From: Methanofollis ethanolicus
Lineage (GTDB): Archaea > Halobacteriota > Methanomicrobia > Methanomicrobiales > Methanofollaceae
NCBI RefSeq assembly: GCF_001571385.1
Contig: NZ_BCNW01000001.1
Span: 1,364,001 to 1,428,000, forward strand
Direction of reading: 5' to 3'
Length of the DNA stretch: 64,000 nucleotides
Shown here: piece after piece, positions 1-8,670 of the stretch
Layout of the letters: each line of letters starts with the position of its first letter
How positions within the stretch are numbered: the first letter of the stretch is position 1
Notes under the pieces: model-generated
Seen by the model: only the letters and a program-made list of their open reading frames with translations
Told to the model about the DNA's origin: nothing
The model's database searches: none
Program-made: the position numbers and the translations under genes

Positions 1-363
1 GGGATCGACTACACTCCGCTGACGGCCTGCCTGGGCTCGATGACTATCGGCGTGGCCTCGGAGTACACCATCCTGATCATGGAGCGGTATTATGAGGAAC
101 GTGAGAAGGGGAGAGAGCTCTATGATGCGATCCAGCAGAGTGTCTCCCAGATAGGGACGGCGATCACCGTCTCCGGCATGACCACGGTCTTTGGCTTCTC
201 GGCGCTCATCCTTTCGACCTTTAATATCATCCAGAACTTCGGCGTGGTCACCGTGATCACGGTGGGTTTCTCTCTCATCGGTGCGATCATCGTGATGCCT
301 GCCGTGCTCTCCCTGATAGGGCGTTCGTCCCGTAATCCTGCATCTAAGGCCGCGAATGAGTAA
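1..363 (+). CDS. RND/MMPL-type exporter, C-terminal fragment (5' end outside the window)
   Basis: The reading frame is open from the first base, so the true start lies upstream. The 120 visible residues contain membrane helices typical of the last transmembrane bundle of RND-superfamily exporters: a Gly/Ser-rich helix (TACLGSMTIGVASEYTILIM), then a short loop with ERYYEER, then two further hydrophobic helices ending in a basic tail. The pattern fits the archaeal HAE3/MMPL-like family, which exports hydrophobic compounds or lipids with the proton gradient. Substrate cannot be read from this fragment. The gene ends with TAA and is followed by a 156-bp gap with a promoter for the next gene. Confidence 0.75.
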   Translation, partial: GIDYTPLTACLGSMTIGVASEYTILIMERYYEEREKGRELYDAIQQSVSQIGTAITVSGMTTVFGFSALILSTFNIIQNFGVVTVITVGFSLIGAIIVMPAVLSLIGRSSRNPASKAANE

Positions 364-484
364 TCTCCCGTTTTCCTTTTTTCCTGAGCCGTATTTTTAT
401 CATTACGTCTTTTGATACCTGCTTACGTCGAGCAAATACTTATTAATTTATAATTTGGTAAAAAATGCATCAAACACAAAATCA

Positions 485-497
485 AAATATTTAAATT
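485..497 (+). promoter_or_regulatory. TATA-like element upstream of the HAMP gene
   Basis: The AT-rich run AAATATTTAAATT lies about 25-35 bp before the ATG at 520. That spacing would place the transcript start only a few bases before the start codon, which suggests a nearly leaderless mRNA; no Shine-Dalgarno sequence is seen there. Inference from spacing only. Confidence 0.5.
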
Positions 498-519
498 TGG
501 AGCACGTAAATATCTGAGT

Positions 520-942
520 ATGGAAGGTTCGATCAAGTCCGGCACGACGGGGCGGAGCATCACCCTCCAGATCCCGATCTTCTACAAACTCTTCGTGAGC
601 ATGCTCTTTGTGGCAGTGCTCCCGATCGCGCTCATCGGCCTCATTTCCATGGGCGACACCGAGGGTATCGTGGCAGCAATCGGCCTGCCTGCGACTGTCT
701 TTCTCCTCACTCTCGTGACTCTCGGCCTTGTGGTGATGTGGAGTTTCTTCCTTGCAACAAGCATCACAAGTCCCATCACTCAGCTCTCCGAGGTGGCGAG
801 GAGCGTCTCCATGGGCGACCTGCGGAACTCTGAGGTGAAGATCATGACCAACGACGAGATTGGCGAACTTGCCACCTCATTCAACAGGATGCTCAACTCG
901 TACAAGATCCTTGACGCCCTCTCGCGTGAAGACGGCAAATGA
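520..942 (+). CDS. Small membrane protein with a HAMP domain and no output domain
   Basis: The protein has 140 residues. Residues about 24-42 and 50-75 form two hydrophobic membrane segments, followed by a HAMP linker (residues about 76-125, with SPITQLSEVARSVSMGDL and a second helix NDEIGELATSFNRML). HAMP domains relay conformational signals from membrane sensors to kinases, cyclases or chemotaxis modules, but here the protein stops about 15 residues after the second HAMP helix. The next genes include Roadblock-like proteins, so it may signal through a separate partner. This partner assignment is inferred from adjacency only. Confidence 0.75.
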   Translation: MEGSIKSGTTGRSITLQIPIFYKLFVSMLFVAVLPIALIGLISMGDTEGIVAAIGLPATVFLLTLVTLGLVVMWSFFLATSITSPITQLSEVARSVSMGDLRNSEVKIMTNDEIGELATSFNRMLNSYKILDALSREDGK

Positions 943-1116
943 GTGGAGGTTATGCCGCTCTGCGACATCGCCGCTCTGGCGTCGAAGGAGAGATCCGGTT
1001 ATTTTGCCGGGTTCCTCCTCCCGGCACGGGCCCGTGCCCGTGTCCGGGCGATCGGTCAGACCCCCGACAAGGGGGTCGCCGGGTGGGTGAGGGAGAGGAC
1101 CCTTTCCCCGGAATAA
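943..1116 (+). CDS. Possible small ORF between HAMP and Roadblock genes
   Basis: Directly after the TGA of the HAMP gene an in-phase frame begins with GTG (943), or ATG (952), and runs to TAA at 1114-1116, giving 54-57 residues. GGAGGT at 945-950 lies too close to the ATG to be an ideal ribosome site. The peptide has an Arg/Ala-rich middle and a C-terminus ending VRERTLSPE. I do not recognise it. It could be a genuine small protein of the cluster or chance coding in GC-rich DNA. Confidence 0.25.
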   Translation: MEVMPLCDIAALASKERSGYFAGFLLPARARARVRAIGQTPDKGVAGWVRERTLSPE

Positions 1117-1140
1117 TGAAGATGACTGGAGGGAGATACT

Positions 1141-1482
1141 CTGCTGATTAACTTTACCCTGAGCAAACTGCTCGTCGCCGGGGCCGTTGCCGCCTGCGTA
1201 GCGGGGCCTGACGGCGAAGTTCTCGGCGAGGCCGGGACTGCCGACTGGGAAACAGCGGCATCTCTTGTCCCCACGGTGCGGGACGTCTGGGAACGCCTCT
1301 CCGCGGGGATCGGTGCCGACGGCTACGAAGACGCAATGCTCGAAGCGGACGGCGGGAACATCCTTGCCACGCCTCTCGGGAACGGTCCTGTGCTGATGGT
1401 GCTCCTTGAGCCCGGTGCGAATGCCGGGCGCGTCAGGTATGAGATGAAGAAGAACCGCGATCTTATCGAATCTGTGCTATGA
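1141..1482 (+). CDS. Roadblock/LC7-like small protein, probable non-AUG start
   Basis: Frame conservation extends well upstream of the first conventional start (GTG 1276): residues LINFTLSKLLVAGAVAACVA, then GPDGEVLGEAG, look like the first helix and strand of a Roadblock/LC7 fold. There is no ATG, GTG or TTG between the stop codons upstream (last at 1123) and GTG 1276. A strong ribosome site GGAGGGA (1128-1134) precedes CTG codons at 1141 and 1144, so a CTG start is proposed. Roadblock proteins dimerise and regulate small GTPases or motility in bacteria and archaea. The gene overlaps the next one by 4 bp (ATGA), implying translational coupling. Confidence 0.5.
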   Translation: MLINFTLSKLLVAGAVAACVAGPDGEVLGEAGTADWETAASLVPTVRDVWERLSAGIGADGYEDAMLEADGGNILATPLGNGPVLMVLLEPGANAGRVRYEMKKNRDLIESVL

Positions 1483-2165
1483 TCGACGATCTGCCTGAAG
1501 GAACCAGCCTTGGAACGATGCAAGCCCCCCTGTCCTGGGTTTACTCACATACGGTGCGTTTTCTCGGGGCGGTGAAGGTCGCCGTCAGGGACGGCAGGGG
1601 TTTTGTCCTGATCAGGAGGGGTGACGTGGTCGCGTACTTCTTCAGGTACGGCGGCATCACGCTGAGGGGAAATGCGGCGCGTGAATATCTCTCCTCCATG
1701 GAGGTTCTCGAACTGACTCTCTGCAAGTACGACGACGAGGAGTTCGCCGCCGCCGTCGCCTGGTGTCAGGCAGAGGACGTGCCTGTCCACGACGAAGAGA
1801 AAGAGGATACTTCGGCGGGTCTTTCCCGGAGCGAGGCGGCCGGAGTGCCGGTCTCCTCTCCCCTCTCTCGTGAGGAAGACGGCGTCCGCCTGGTGGCACG
1901 GTGCACCGAGGAGGAGATGACCATTCTTGCGGGCACCTGTCCGGAAGGGCTTGCATGTGCCGATATTGAGGCCTCTCTCTGGGAATCCGATTCCCTCCTC
2001 GGTTCCCTGGGCGCGGGCAGCCTCTCGTACTTCATCCTTGAGACGCCCGTCGGCCGTCTCTGTACCGTCCCCCATGGCGACAGTATCCTCTGTGTCCTGA
2101 CAGACCGGGGAGTTCCCCTCGGCAGGGTCAGGTCCCTGGTGCAGGGTCTGCTGTCGGAACAGTAA
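1479..2165 (+). CDS. Uncharacterised cytosolic protein, possible second Roadblock-like partner
   Basis: The protein has 228 residues. The N-terminal half (about 1-95) contains alternating strands (VKVAVRDGRGFVLIRRGDVVAYFFRYGG) that resemble a small alpha/beta domain of the kind found in bacterial gliding/GTPase-regulator proteins. A charged Ser/Glu linker at about 100-130 is followed by a second domain (about 135-228) whose strands FILETPVGRLCTVPHGDSIL suggest a Roadblock-like fold. It starts inside the stop of the previous gene. I do not assign a function; the fold call is by eye and uncertain. Confidence 0.55.
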   Translation: MIDDLPEGTSLGTMQAPLSWVYSHTVRFLGAVKVAVRDGRGFVLIRRGDVVAYFFRYGGITLRGNAAREYLSSMEVLELTLCKYDDEEFAAAVAWCQAEDVPVHDEEKEDTSAGLSRSEAAGVPVSSPLSREEDGVRLVARCTEEEMTILAGTCPEGLACADIEASLWESDSLLGSLGAGSLSYFILETPVGRLCTVPHGDSILCVLTDRGVPLGRVRSLVQGLLSEQ

Positions 2166-2197
2166 TCCCCTTTCCCGGCCCATCTTTTTTCGAGTCG

Positions 2198-5038
2198 ATG
2201 ACGCGTATTTTTACCTATTATCCTGAAGATTTCGGGGAACTGCCTGTCGAGGTCGTCCACATGGACCTCACCCTCTCTGTCTGTGACGATGTCACCGACG
2301 TCTCTTCGCGCCTGCATGTCCGTGTGCGCGACCGGCCGGTCAGCCGTCTTGACCTGAATGCCCGCGACCTTGAAGTCGTGGCGGCCTCATGCGAGGAGGC
2401 CGCGGCCGACATCACCTATGACCGGGACCGTCACGTCCTCGTCTTCTCCTTCGACGACCCTGTCGGACCCGGCGCCGACCTCCACCTCCTCACCCGGACC
2501 CGCTGCAGGCCGTCACGGACGCTCCTTGAAGGCCTGTACTACGACGAGACGCCGGCAGGTGCGCCGCCGACCCAGATCACACAGTGCCAGCAGTGGGGTT
2601 TCCAGAGACTTGTCCCCTGCTTCGACGACATGACGGCGAAGTGCACCTATACGACGACGATCATCGCCGACGAGCGCTATACAAATATCATCTCCAACGG
2701 GGACGCCCTATCCGGGAGGAAGCCGATGGGCGATGGCAGGAGCGTCATCACCTACGACAACACGACGACACCGATGGCGCCGTACCTCTTCTTCCTCGGC
2801 GTGGGGACGTACGCTACCTTCTCGCGCGACTTCGAGTATCCGGACGGCCGGACCTTCGCACTCGAACTGCTCGCGCCGCCGGGCGCCGACGCCGCGGCTG
2901 CCCGCGCCTCTCTGGAAGTGCTTGCCGACGGCGTTCTCTGGGTCTATCTCTTCACCGGCCCCGCCCAATACGGCCACACCGATCTCCGTGCCGATCTCTG
3001 GGCCCTCTGCCACGAACGCGACAGGGCGAAAGAGGACGGGGACGCCGGGCGGGTCTCGGCCCTCCGTGCCGACCTCGCCCGCAAGGTGCAAGATATCACG
3101 CCAGGTTACGCCTACACCGGCACGGTCTACCGCGAGATTGCGATGCAGAACTCCGACTACGGCGGCATGGAAAATGTCGGCAACACCACGATCACGGCCA
3201 ACAGGATCATACCGTCCCGCCGGATCACAGACCGCGCCTACGAATACATGGTGCGGGTGAAGGTCCACGAGTATTACCACAACCTGAACGGTTCCGAGGT
3301 CACCGGCAGGAGCCCCTTCGAACTCTGGCTCAACGAGGCGGTGACTGTCCACGTGGAGAACGCGCACTTCGCCTTCCTCTTCGGTGAGGACTATGCCCGC
3401 CTCCAGAGCGTCGTCGACCTCGTCGACCCGGAGACCGGGATCTTTGCCCTCGACGCCGGGGCGGCCTCGATGCCGATCGAGCCCGACGGGTTCAACGACC
3501 CGAACGAACTGATCAACGGCGTCACCTATGTCAAGGCCCCCGAGTTCGTCAGGATGATCGAGACGGTCATGGGGAAGGAGGCCTTTGCCCGCGGCCTCGA
3601 CCTCTATCACCGGCGGTTCGCCCACGGCAACGCGTCGAGGCAGGACTGGCTCGATGCGATGGAGGAGGTGGCAGGAAGGAGTTTTGCACGCATGGCCCAT
3701 CTCTGGCTGAAGCAGACAGGCTATCCTACGGTGCGGATGGCGCACTCCTACGACCCCGCGTCCCGCACCTGCACCCTCACCCTCGACCAGGAGACGCCCG
3801 CGGGCGTGGAGCCCTGGGAGTTCCCGTGCGTGGTCGCCCTGATGGACAGGGGGGGCCGGGAGATCGCGGGGGCGACACACCTGGTCGCCGGCCGTCACGA
3901 GGAGGTCGTCTTTGCTGACGTGGAGAGGCCGGCCTTCGTCGCGGCAAACCGCGGCTATTCATTCTACGGGAAACTGATTGACGATGCCACGCCGGAAGAA
4001 CGTCATCTCCGGGCGAGGCATGACCCCGATATGATTGGAAGGTTCTGCGCATTCCAGAACCTTGCAGAGGCAGAGATGGTCGGACTCCTCGACGACCCCG
4101 CTGCGGTCCCCTCGCCTGCTTTCTCTGACCTCTATGCCGACCTCCTCTCCGACGACGCCCTGATGGCCGCGGTCGGCGGGGAGTTCCTGACCATCTTCGA
4201 GTCGGTCGACGACCCCCGTTATGCACACCGCTACACCGCCCTCCACGAGGCCCGGCGGCGTCTCCAGAGGGGCATCGCCTCCCGGCACGAAGAGGCCCTC
4301 CGTCTCCTGTACCTCCGATACGCCGGGGCGCCTGCCGACCGGAGTCCGGCCGTGGTCAAGGCGCGGCAGGTGAAGAATGTGGTCCTCGGCCTCCTCGCCC
4401 CCCTCGACACCCCGGCGGTGCACGCCCTGATCAGGGAACAGTTTGAGAGGGCCTCCTGCACCACCGACCGTCTTGCCGCCTTTGCAGCCTATATGGACTC
4501 GTCGGCGCCCGACCGGATGGCCGTGCTCGATATCTTCGAGGAAGAATCCCGGGCCGACCTGGTCTCCTGGGAAATGTTCCTTGCCGTCGTCGCCGGCGTC
4601 ACGGCGCCCGAATGTATCGACCTTGTGCGGCGGGTAGAGGCGTCGCCGTCCTTCAGGATCGAGCAGAGCAATGACCAGAGGGCGCTCTACGGGAGGTTCG
4701 TCCGCAACAGGATGGTCTCCCTGGAGACCCCGGCAGGGAGGGAGTATCTTGCCCGGGTGCTTGGACGTCTTGCCGGGATCAACGAGTACAACACGGTCAG
4801 CGCCCTGGAGGTCTTCGGCGCCCTTGACAGGATGGAAGAGGAGCACCAGGCCCCCCTTGTCGCCGTCCTTCTCGGGGTCATGCGTTCGGTCGATCCTGCC
4901 GTCCGCCCGAGTGTCTATAACACCGTCCGCCGTCTTCTTGACGGTGCGCCGCGGGCCGTGGCGCGGTATGTGGCCGCGTTCGGTTCCGCCCCCGAACTGG
5001 ATGCCCTGCCGCACCGGCAGGTAGCAAATGAACGATAA
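2198..5038 (+). CDS. pepN: M1-family aminopeptidase (aminopeptidase N type)
   Basis: This is a 946-residue zinc metallopeptidase that removes N-terminal residues from peptides in the cytoplasm. The gluzincin motif is present: H357-E358-Y-Y-H361 with the third zinc ligand E380 in NEAVTVHVE, and the exopeptidase signature G322-G-M-E-N326. The N-terminal part is the beta-sandwich domain that precedes the catalytic domain; the long helical C-terminal domain (about 560-946) matches M1 enzymes. Length is close to bacterial PepN (about 870 residues). The ATG at 2198 is the first in frame and sits 32 bp after the previous stop. No signal peptide is seen. Confidence 0.93.
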   Translation: MTRIFTYYPEDFGELPVEVVHMDLTLSVCDDVTDVSSRLHVRVRDRPVSRLDLNARDLEVVAASCEEAAADITYDRDRHVLVFSFDDPVGPGADLHLLTRTRCRPSRTLLEGLYYDETPAGAPPTQITQCQQWGFQRLVPCFDDMTAKCTYTTTIIADERYTNIISNGDALSGRKPMGDGRSVITYDNTTTPMAPYLFFLGVGTYATFSRDFEYPDGRTFALELLAPPGADAAAARASLEVLADGVLWVYLFTGPAQYGHTDLRADLWALCHERDRAKEDGDAGRVSALRADLARKVQDITPGYAYTGTVYREIAMQNSDYGGMENVGNTTITANRIIPSRRITDRAYEYMVRVKVHEYYHNLNGSEVTGRSPFELWLNEAVTVHVENAHFAFLFGEDYARLQSVVDLVDPETGIFALDAGAASMPIEPDGFNDPNELINGVTYVKAPEFVRMIETVMGKEAFARGLDLYHRRFAHGNASRQDWLDAMEEVAGRSFARMAHLWLKQTGYPTVRMAHSYDPASRTCTLTLDQETPAGVEPWEFPCVVALMDRGGREIAGATHLVAGRHEEVVFADVERPAFVAANRGYSFYGKLIDDATPEERHLRARHDPDMIGRFCAFQNLAEAEMVGLLDDPAAVPSPAFSDLYADLLSDDALMAAVGGEFLTIFESVDDPRYAHRYTALHEARRRLQRGIASRHEEALRLLYLRYAGAPADRSPAVVKARQVKNVVLGLLAPLDTPAVHALIREQFERASCTTDRLAAFAAYMDSSAPDRMAVLDIFEEESRADLVSWEMFLAVVAGVTAPECIDLVRRVEASPSFRIEQSNDQRALYGRFVRNRMVSLETPAGREYLARVLGRLAGINEYNTVSALEVFGALDRMEEEHQAPLVAVLLGVMRSVDPAVRPSVYNTVRRLLDGAPRAVARYVAAFGSAPELDALPHRQVANER

Positions 5039-5542
5039 TGTTCATCGATGAACACATTATTTTCAATTTATTTTTCATACTGAATTCATGGGTATGTGGA
5101 CGTTTTTCCATTTGCCTGATACAATGAAGGAATGGCCATACAATCTCTGATAATTCTTTCTGGAAACTTAAAATTTCAAATTAAAATAGAATTGGCTTAT
5201 TTTAGCCAAATTAAACCCTTCAAATCCTTTTTTCCATGAGTCTGATGGTGCCGAATGTAAATCTGGCCATTTATAGAGCGCAAAACCAATCGGGGCCATG
5301 GGCGTGCCCTGCTGTGTACAGGAGGATCAAACGCGGCGTAAATCCGGGGTAGATCGGTTTCGGCATAATATTGTCATCTATTCCAGAAATCCCTCATTAT
5401 TGGTCATTAATTCTCATTTTATTCTCTAATCTGCCCGTTTTATCTCATTCCCTGTGGGGTATCTGGATAGATATTTTTAAATCTTCAATTGATGTTGTTA
5501 TTACATCATAGCCTCCAGGGAACTCTCCCGGAGGGGATCGTG
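5039..5542. other. AT-rich intergenic region before the SAM decarboxylase homologue
   Basis: About 500 bp without a convincing gene, clearly richer in A+T than its surroundings. It ends with a likely promoter and a long leader for the downstream gene. I see no tRNA-like or strong hairpin structure. Confidence 0.5.
5472..5482 (+). promoter_or_regulatory. TATA-like element for the SAM decarboxylase homologue
   Basis: TATTTTTAAAT lies about 60-70 bp before the ATG at 5543. With usual archaeal spacing, transcription would start near 5505, giving a leader of about 40 nt that contains the ribosome site GGAGGGG (5530-5536). Confidence 0.5.
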
Positions 5543-6010
5543 ATGAATATGACCGCAACCGAGATTCACAACCAGAATGACATGCTCACCCTGAACGAGA
5601 CCACGAACTACTGGGATACTCTCTCAGACGACGAGATCATCAAGAAGTTTAACGCTCAGGGATCCTGGGGTCTGTACACGAGTGTCGACCTGAAGAACTG
5701 CAACCCGGCCACCATCAGAGACGCCGACAAGATCAAGCAGTTCATCGTAGAACTCTGCGACCTCATCGACATGAAGCGTTTCGGCGAACCGACCGTCGTC
5801 CACTTCGGCCCGTGCGAGAAGGTCGCCGGCTATTCTATGATGCAGCTCATCGAGACCTCCCTTGTCTCCGGTCACTTTGCCAACGAGACCAACGCTGCCT
5901 ATCTCGATATCTTCTCCTGCAAGGAATACGGCCCCAAGCAGATGGCTGAGTTCTGCAAGGCGTTTTTCGGCGCGGAGTCGATGACCACCCACGTGCTCTT
6001 CAGAGACTGA
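5543..6010 (+). CDS. speD: S-adenosylmethionine decarboxylase homologue (pyruvoyl family), divergent
   Basis: The 155-residue frame starts at ATG 5543, preceded by GGAGGGG; an upstream in-frame ATG (5489) has no such site. The region IETSLVSGHF then AAYLDIFSC aligns by eye with the SpeD segment that carries the pyruvoyl-forming serine, catalytic histidine and cysteine: here S106, H111 and C126. The residue before the serine is Thr (T105), not the Glu usual at the self-cleavage site. AdoMetDC supplies decarboxylated SAM for polyamine synthesis. The N-terminus is longer than in short bacterial class 1B enzymes. It could be a true SAM decarboxylase or a paralogue acting on another amino acid. 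Confidence 0.75.
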   Translation: MNMTATEIHNQNDMLTLNETTNYWDTLSDDEIIKKFNAQGSWGLYTSVDLKNCNPATIRDADKIKQFIVELCDLIDMKRFGEPTVVHFGPCEKVAGYSMMQLIETSLVSGHFANETNAAYLDIFSCKEYGPKQMAEFCKAFFGAESMTTHVLFRD

Positions 6011-6106
6011 AGCGCACTCTCTTCCCTATTTCCTTCATCTTCCCACAAACCACGATTCCTCCCGACCTGAGTGGAGGGGAAGGGTTTCCGGCAGCGCCCT
6101 GCCCTT

Positions 6107-7519
6107 TTATGTCCTGATAAGGATCGATCTTTCCTCGGTGTACCTGTCCAGTGCGGCACGACCGTTTTCCCGCCCGATACCACTCCCCTTCGTCCCGCCG
6201 AAAGGAGCCTCAGGCGGGATCTTGAGGTGCTGGTTCACCCAGACGATGCCGGCCTCCAGGTCCCTGCAGCCCCGCTCGGCCCGCTCCAGGCTCTTTGTCC
6301 AGATCGATGCCCCGAGTCCGTACTTCGTGCTGTTCGCCTGCACAATCGCTTCGTCGAGGCTCTCCACCTCGACGACCGGGAGGACGGGCCCGAAGACTTC
6401 CTCGCGGAGGGGGAGGGCGTCGGGTGCAAGGCCTGTGACCACGGTCGGTTCGAAGAAGAAACCCTTTCCCGGCGGCACCTTCCCCCCGGTGAGGACCCGG
6501 CCCTCGCTCTCGATATCCTCGACCACCTTCCGCATCCGCTCCTGGCCGGGGGCATTGTTCAGCGGTCCCATCCTGACGCCGGCTTCCATCCCGTTCCCGA
6601 CCCTGATCTCTTCTGTCTTCCTGGTGAGGAGGGCCCTGAACCTGTCGGCGACACTGGAGAAGACGAAGAGCCTCTTCACTGCCGTGCAGGTCTGCCCGCA
6701 GTTATAGAACCGGCCGGCGATCGCCCCTGCGGCCGCTGCTTCAAGGTCGGCGTCGTCGCAGACGATCATCGGGTCGCTCCCGCCGAGTTCCAGGGTGACA
6801 TACTTCATCGTCTGCGCGGCGGCCTCGGCCACGTGCCTGCCCGTGCCGATCTCCCCGGTGAAGGAGACCTTTCTGACGCCGTGGTGGGTGACCAGCGCCT
6901 CGCCGAGGGTTTCCCCGGGACCGGTGACGATGTTGAGGGCTCCTGCCGGGAGACCTGCCCGGCAGAAGAGGTCGCCGATGGCGAGGGTCGTGAGAGGCGT
7001 GGTACTGGCTGGTTTGAGTACGACGGTATTGCCGGCAAGGAGGGCAGGCCCGATCTTCCAGCCCGCGATGATCACCGGCATGTTCCAGGGCACGATGCCG
7101 ACGCAAACACCGAGAGGTCTTTTTTCGACGATGATCCGGCCGTACGCCTGTGTGTTCAGCGTCTCCCCCACGAGGGAGGAGGCAAGGCCGGCATAGTACT
7201 CCAGGATATGGGCAAAGCCCCGCACTTCGTCCTTTGCCTCGCGCAGGGGCTTGCCCTGTTCGGCGACAAGGGTCGCCGCCAGGGTGTCGACCTCGCCGCG
7301 CACCAGGCCCGCGGTGCGATAGAGCACCTTCCCCCTGTCGAGGGAGGTCGTGCCGGCCCATCCGGCGAGCGCCTCCCCTGCGGCCTCGACCGCGGCGCCT
7401 CCATCCTCAGGGCCGCCGAGGGGCACTCTCTCGATCGTTTCCCAGGTGGCAGGGTTCACGACGTCCATCGTCCTCTCTGATGACGCATCCACCCATGCGC
7501 CGCCGATAAGCATCTTCAT
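6107..7519 (-). CDS. NAD(P)-dependent aldehyde dehydrogenase
   Basis: A 470-residue soluble ALDH-superfamily enzyme that oxidises an aldehyde to the acid. The general-base glutamate lies in VTLELGGSDPMIV and the nucleophilic cysteine in FYNCGQTCTAVKRLFVF; the Rossmann nucleotide-binding region and the C-terminal GTKGSGIGRENG signature are intact. ATG 7519 (MKMLIGGAWVD) was chosen because the upstream extension is Arg-rich and overlaps the divergent gene. Related methanogen enzymes act as lactaldehyde dehydrogenase for F420 synthesis (CofA) or as succinate-semialdehyde dehydrogenase. Which substrate applies is not decided here. Confidence 0.85.
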   Translation of the reverse strand: MKMLIGGAWVDASSERTMDVVNPATWETIERVPLGGPEDGGAAVEAAGEALAGWAGTTSLDRGKVLYRTAGLVRGEVDTLAATLVAEQGKPLREAKDEVRGFAHILEYYAGLASSLVGETLNTQAYGRIIVEKRPLGVCVGIVPWNMPVIIAGWKIGPALLAGNTVVLKPASTTPLTTLAIGDLFCRAGLPAGALNIVTGPGETLGEALVTHHGVRKVSFTGEIGTGRHVAEAAAQTMKYVTLELGGSDPMIVCDDADLEAAAAGAIAGRFYNCGQTCTAVKRLFVFSSVADRFRALLTRKTEEIRVGNGMEAGVRMGPLNNAPGQERMRKVVEDIESEGRVLTGGKVPPGKGFFFEPTVVTGLAPDALPLREEVFGPVLPVVEVESLDEAIVQANSTKYGLGASIWTKSLERAERGCRDLEAGIVWVNQHLKIPPEAPFGGTKGSGIGRENGRAALDRYTEERSILIRT

Positions 7520-7616
7520 AGTCACTGGAATCCTATTCTTTACAGAAGAATAGGTTTTTCCCTCCCGGCGGGTCGACCGCACCTGTACCCGTCGTCTTCT
7601 CCAGGGTGGTCTGCAG

Positions 7617-8330
7617 ATGGAATGGACACGAAAACAGGACTTTCTCGCTTTTCTTGCACAACAACCGATCGGCATCACCGGAGTCACCGACGAGGCGCTT
7701 GCCTGCTACGACCGGGCCTTCACACACCGCTCGTACGCCCACGAGCACCCCTGCGGCCAGCTCCCCTGCCCCGACTATGAACGCATCGAGTTCCTCGGCG
7801 ACCGCATCCTCAACTTCATCGTGGCCGAGTACCTCTTCTCCACCTTCAACTGCTCCGAGGGCGCCCTCTCGAAGAGGATGGAGGCGGTGAAAAACGAGCA
7901 CCTCGGCACGATCGTGCCCGGCACCGGCATCGGGCTTGAGAGGCTGATCCTCCTTGGAACGGGCCAGGCCCTCACGACGTCGATCATCGCCGACGTCTTC
8001 GAGGCCTTCATCTGCGCCCTGTACCTCCACGTGGGGCTGGACAGGACGCGGGAGATCGTGCTCGGCCTTGTCGCCGACGACATCCTCCACTTCGACACCG
8101 GTGAGAACACCATCGGCAGACTCCAGGAGCGCGTCCAGAAAGACCACGCCGGCGACCTGCCCGAGTACCATGTCCTCGACCGCCGGGGCCCTGACCATGC
8201 CCCCACATTTGTCTGTGCGGTCACCGTCCCCGACCTCTTCTCGGCCCCGGGCACCGGCAGGAGCAAGGCCGAAGCGAAGAAGGCTGCTGCTGCTGCTGCT
8301 CTGGCGGTCCTTGAGGAGAGTGAGGGGTAG
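7617..8330 (+). CDS. rnc: Ribonuclease III
   Basis: The 237-residue protein has the RNase III catalytic domain (about 1-150) with the signature ERIEFLGDRILNF and the downstream acidic pair region DVFEAFICALYL, then a double-stranded-RNA-binding domain (about 160-235) ending in SKAEAKKAAAAAALAVLEE. It cleaves double-stranded RNA. All expected acidic residues are visible, so it should be active. It is divergent from the aldehyde dehydrogenase with a 97-bp gap. RNase III is common in bacteria but unusual in archaea, so lateral transfer is likely somewhere in its history. Confidence 0.92.
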   Translation: MEWTRKQDFLAFLAQQPIGITGVTDEALACYDRAFTHRSYAHEHPCGQLPCPDYERIEFLGDRILNFIVAEYLFSTFNCSEGALSKRMEAVKNEHLGTIVPGTGIGLERLILLGTGQALTTSIIADVFEAFICALYLHVGLDRTREIVLGLVADDILHFDTGENTIGRLQERVQKDHAGDLPEYHVLDRRGPDHAPTFVCAVTVPDLFSAPGTGRSKAEAKKAAAAAALAVLEESEG

Positions 8331-8392
8331 GGGGAGATTGGTTCCTGCGATACGGCGTTTTCGGAGCTGGAGTTCTCTTTTGGAGTGAGACA

Positions 8393-8670
8393 CCGATCCG
8401 CCGCCTTCCCCATGCTGGTTGTCGGGGGACTGCTCGAAAGCCTGATGGCTTTCTCATGCTCCCTTCGGTCGCATCTCGAAGGTCTTCGACCCGCTGCACA
8501 TCAAAGATGTGCGTGAACAGGAAAATCTTCGACCTTTTTGAACTCGCTGGCGCTCGCACAGCGAAAATCTTCGATTTTCTCGTTCCCCCGGCGGAGTGCC
8601 GATCTACTGCCTTCCCAAAACCCTTTGCCGGGGGACTGGCCTCGAAGACCCGATGATCTTCTCGACTCCC
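8393..8670. repeat. Dispersed intergenic element rich in short palindromes (copy 1)
   Basis: This segment has no credible gene. It contains many short inverted repeats of the type GAAAATCTTCGATTTTC. The stretch 8495-8521, read on the minus strand, is nearly identical to 19998-20025 (shared CTGTTCACGCACATCTT), and GATCTACTGCCTTCCC occurs here and again near 20120. The same sequence family therefore occurs twice in the window in opposite orientation. The rest of 8331-8921 shows nothing further. Confidence 0.6.

Noticed and set aside
6071-7480. Long plus-strand frame opposite the aldehyde dehydrogenase
   Set aside because: It is the antisense shadow of a clear ALDH gene in GC-rich DNA; translation is Arg/Pro/Gly-rich without domains.
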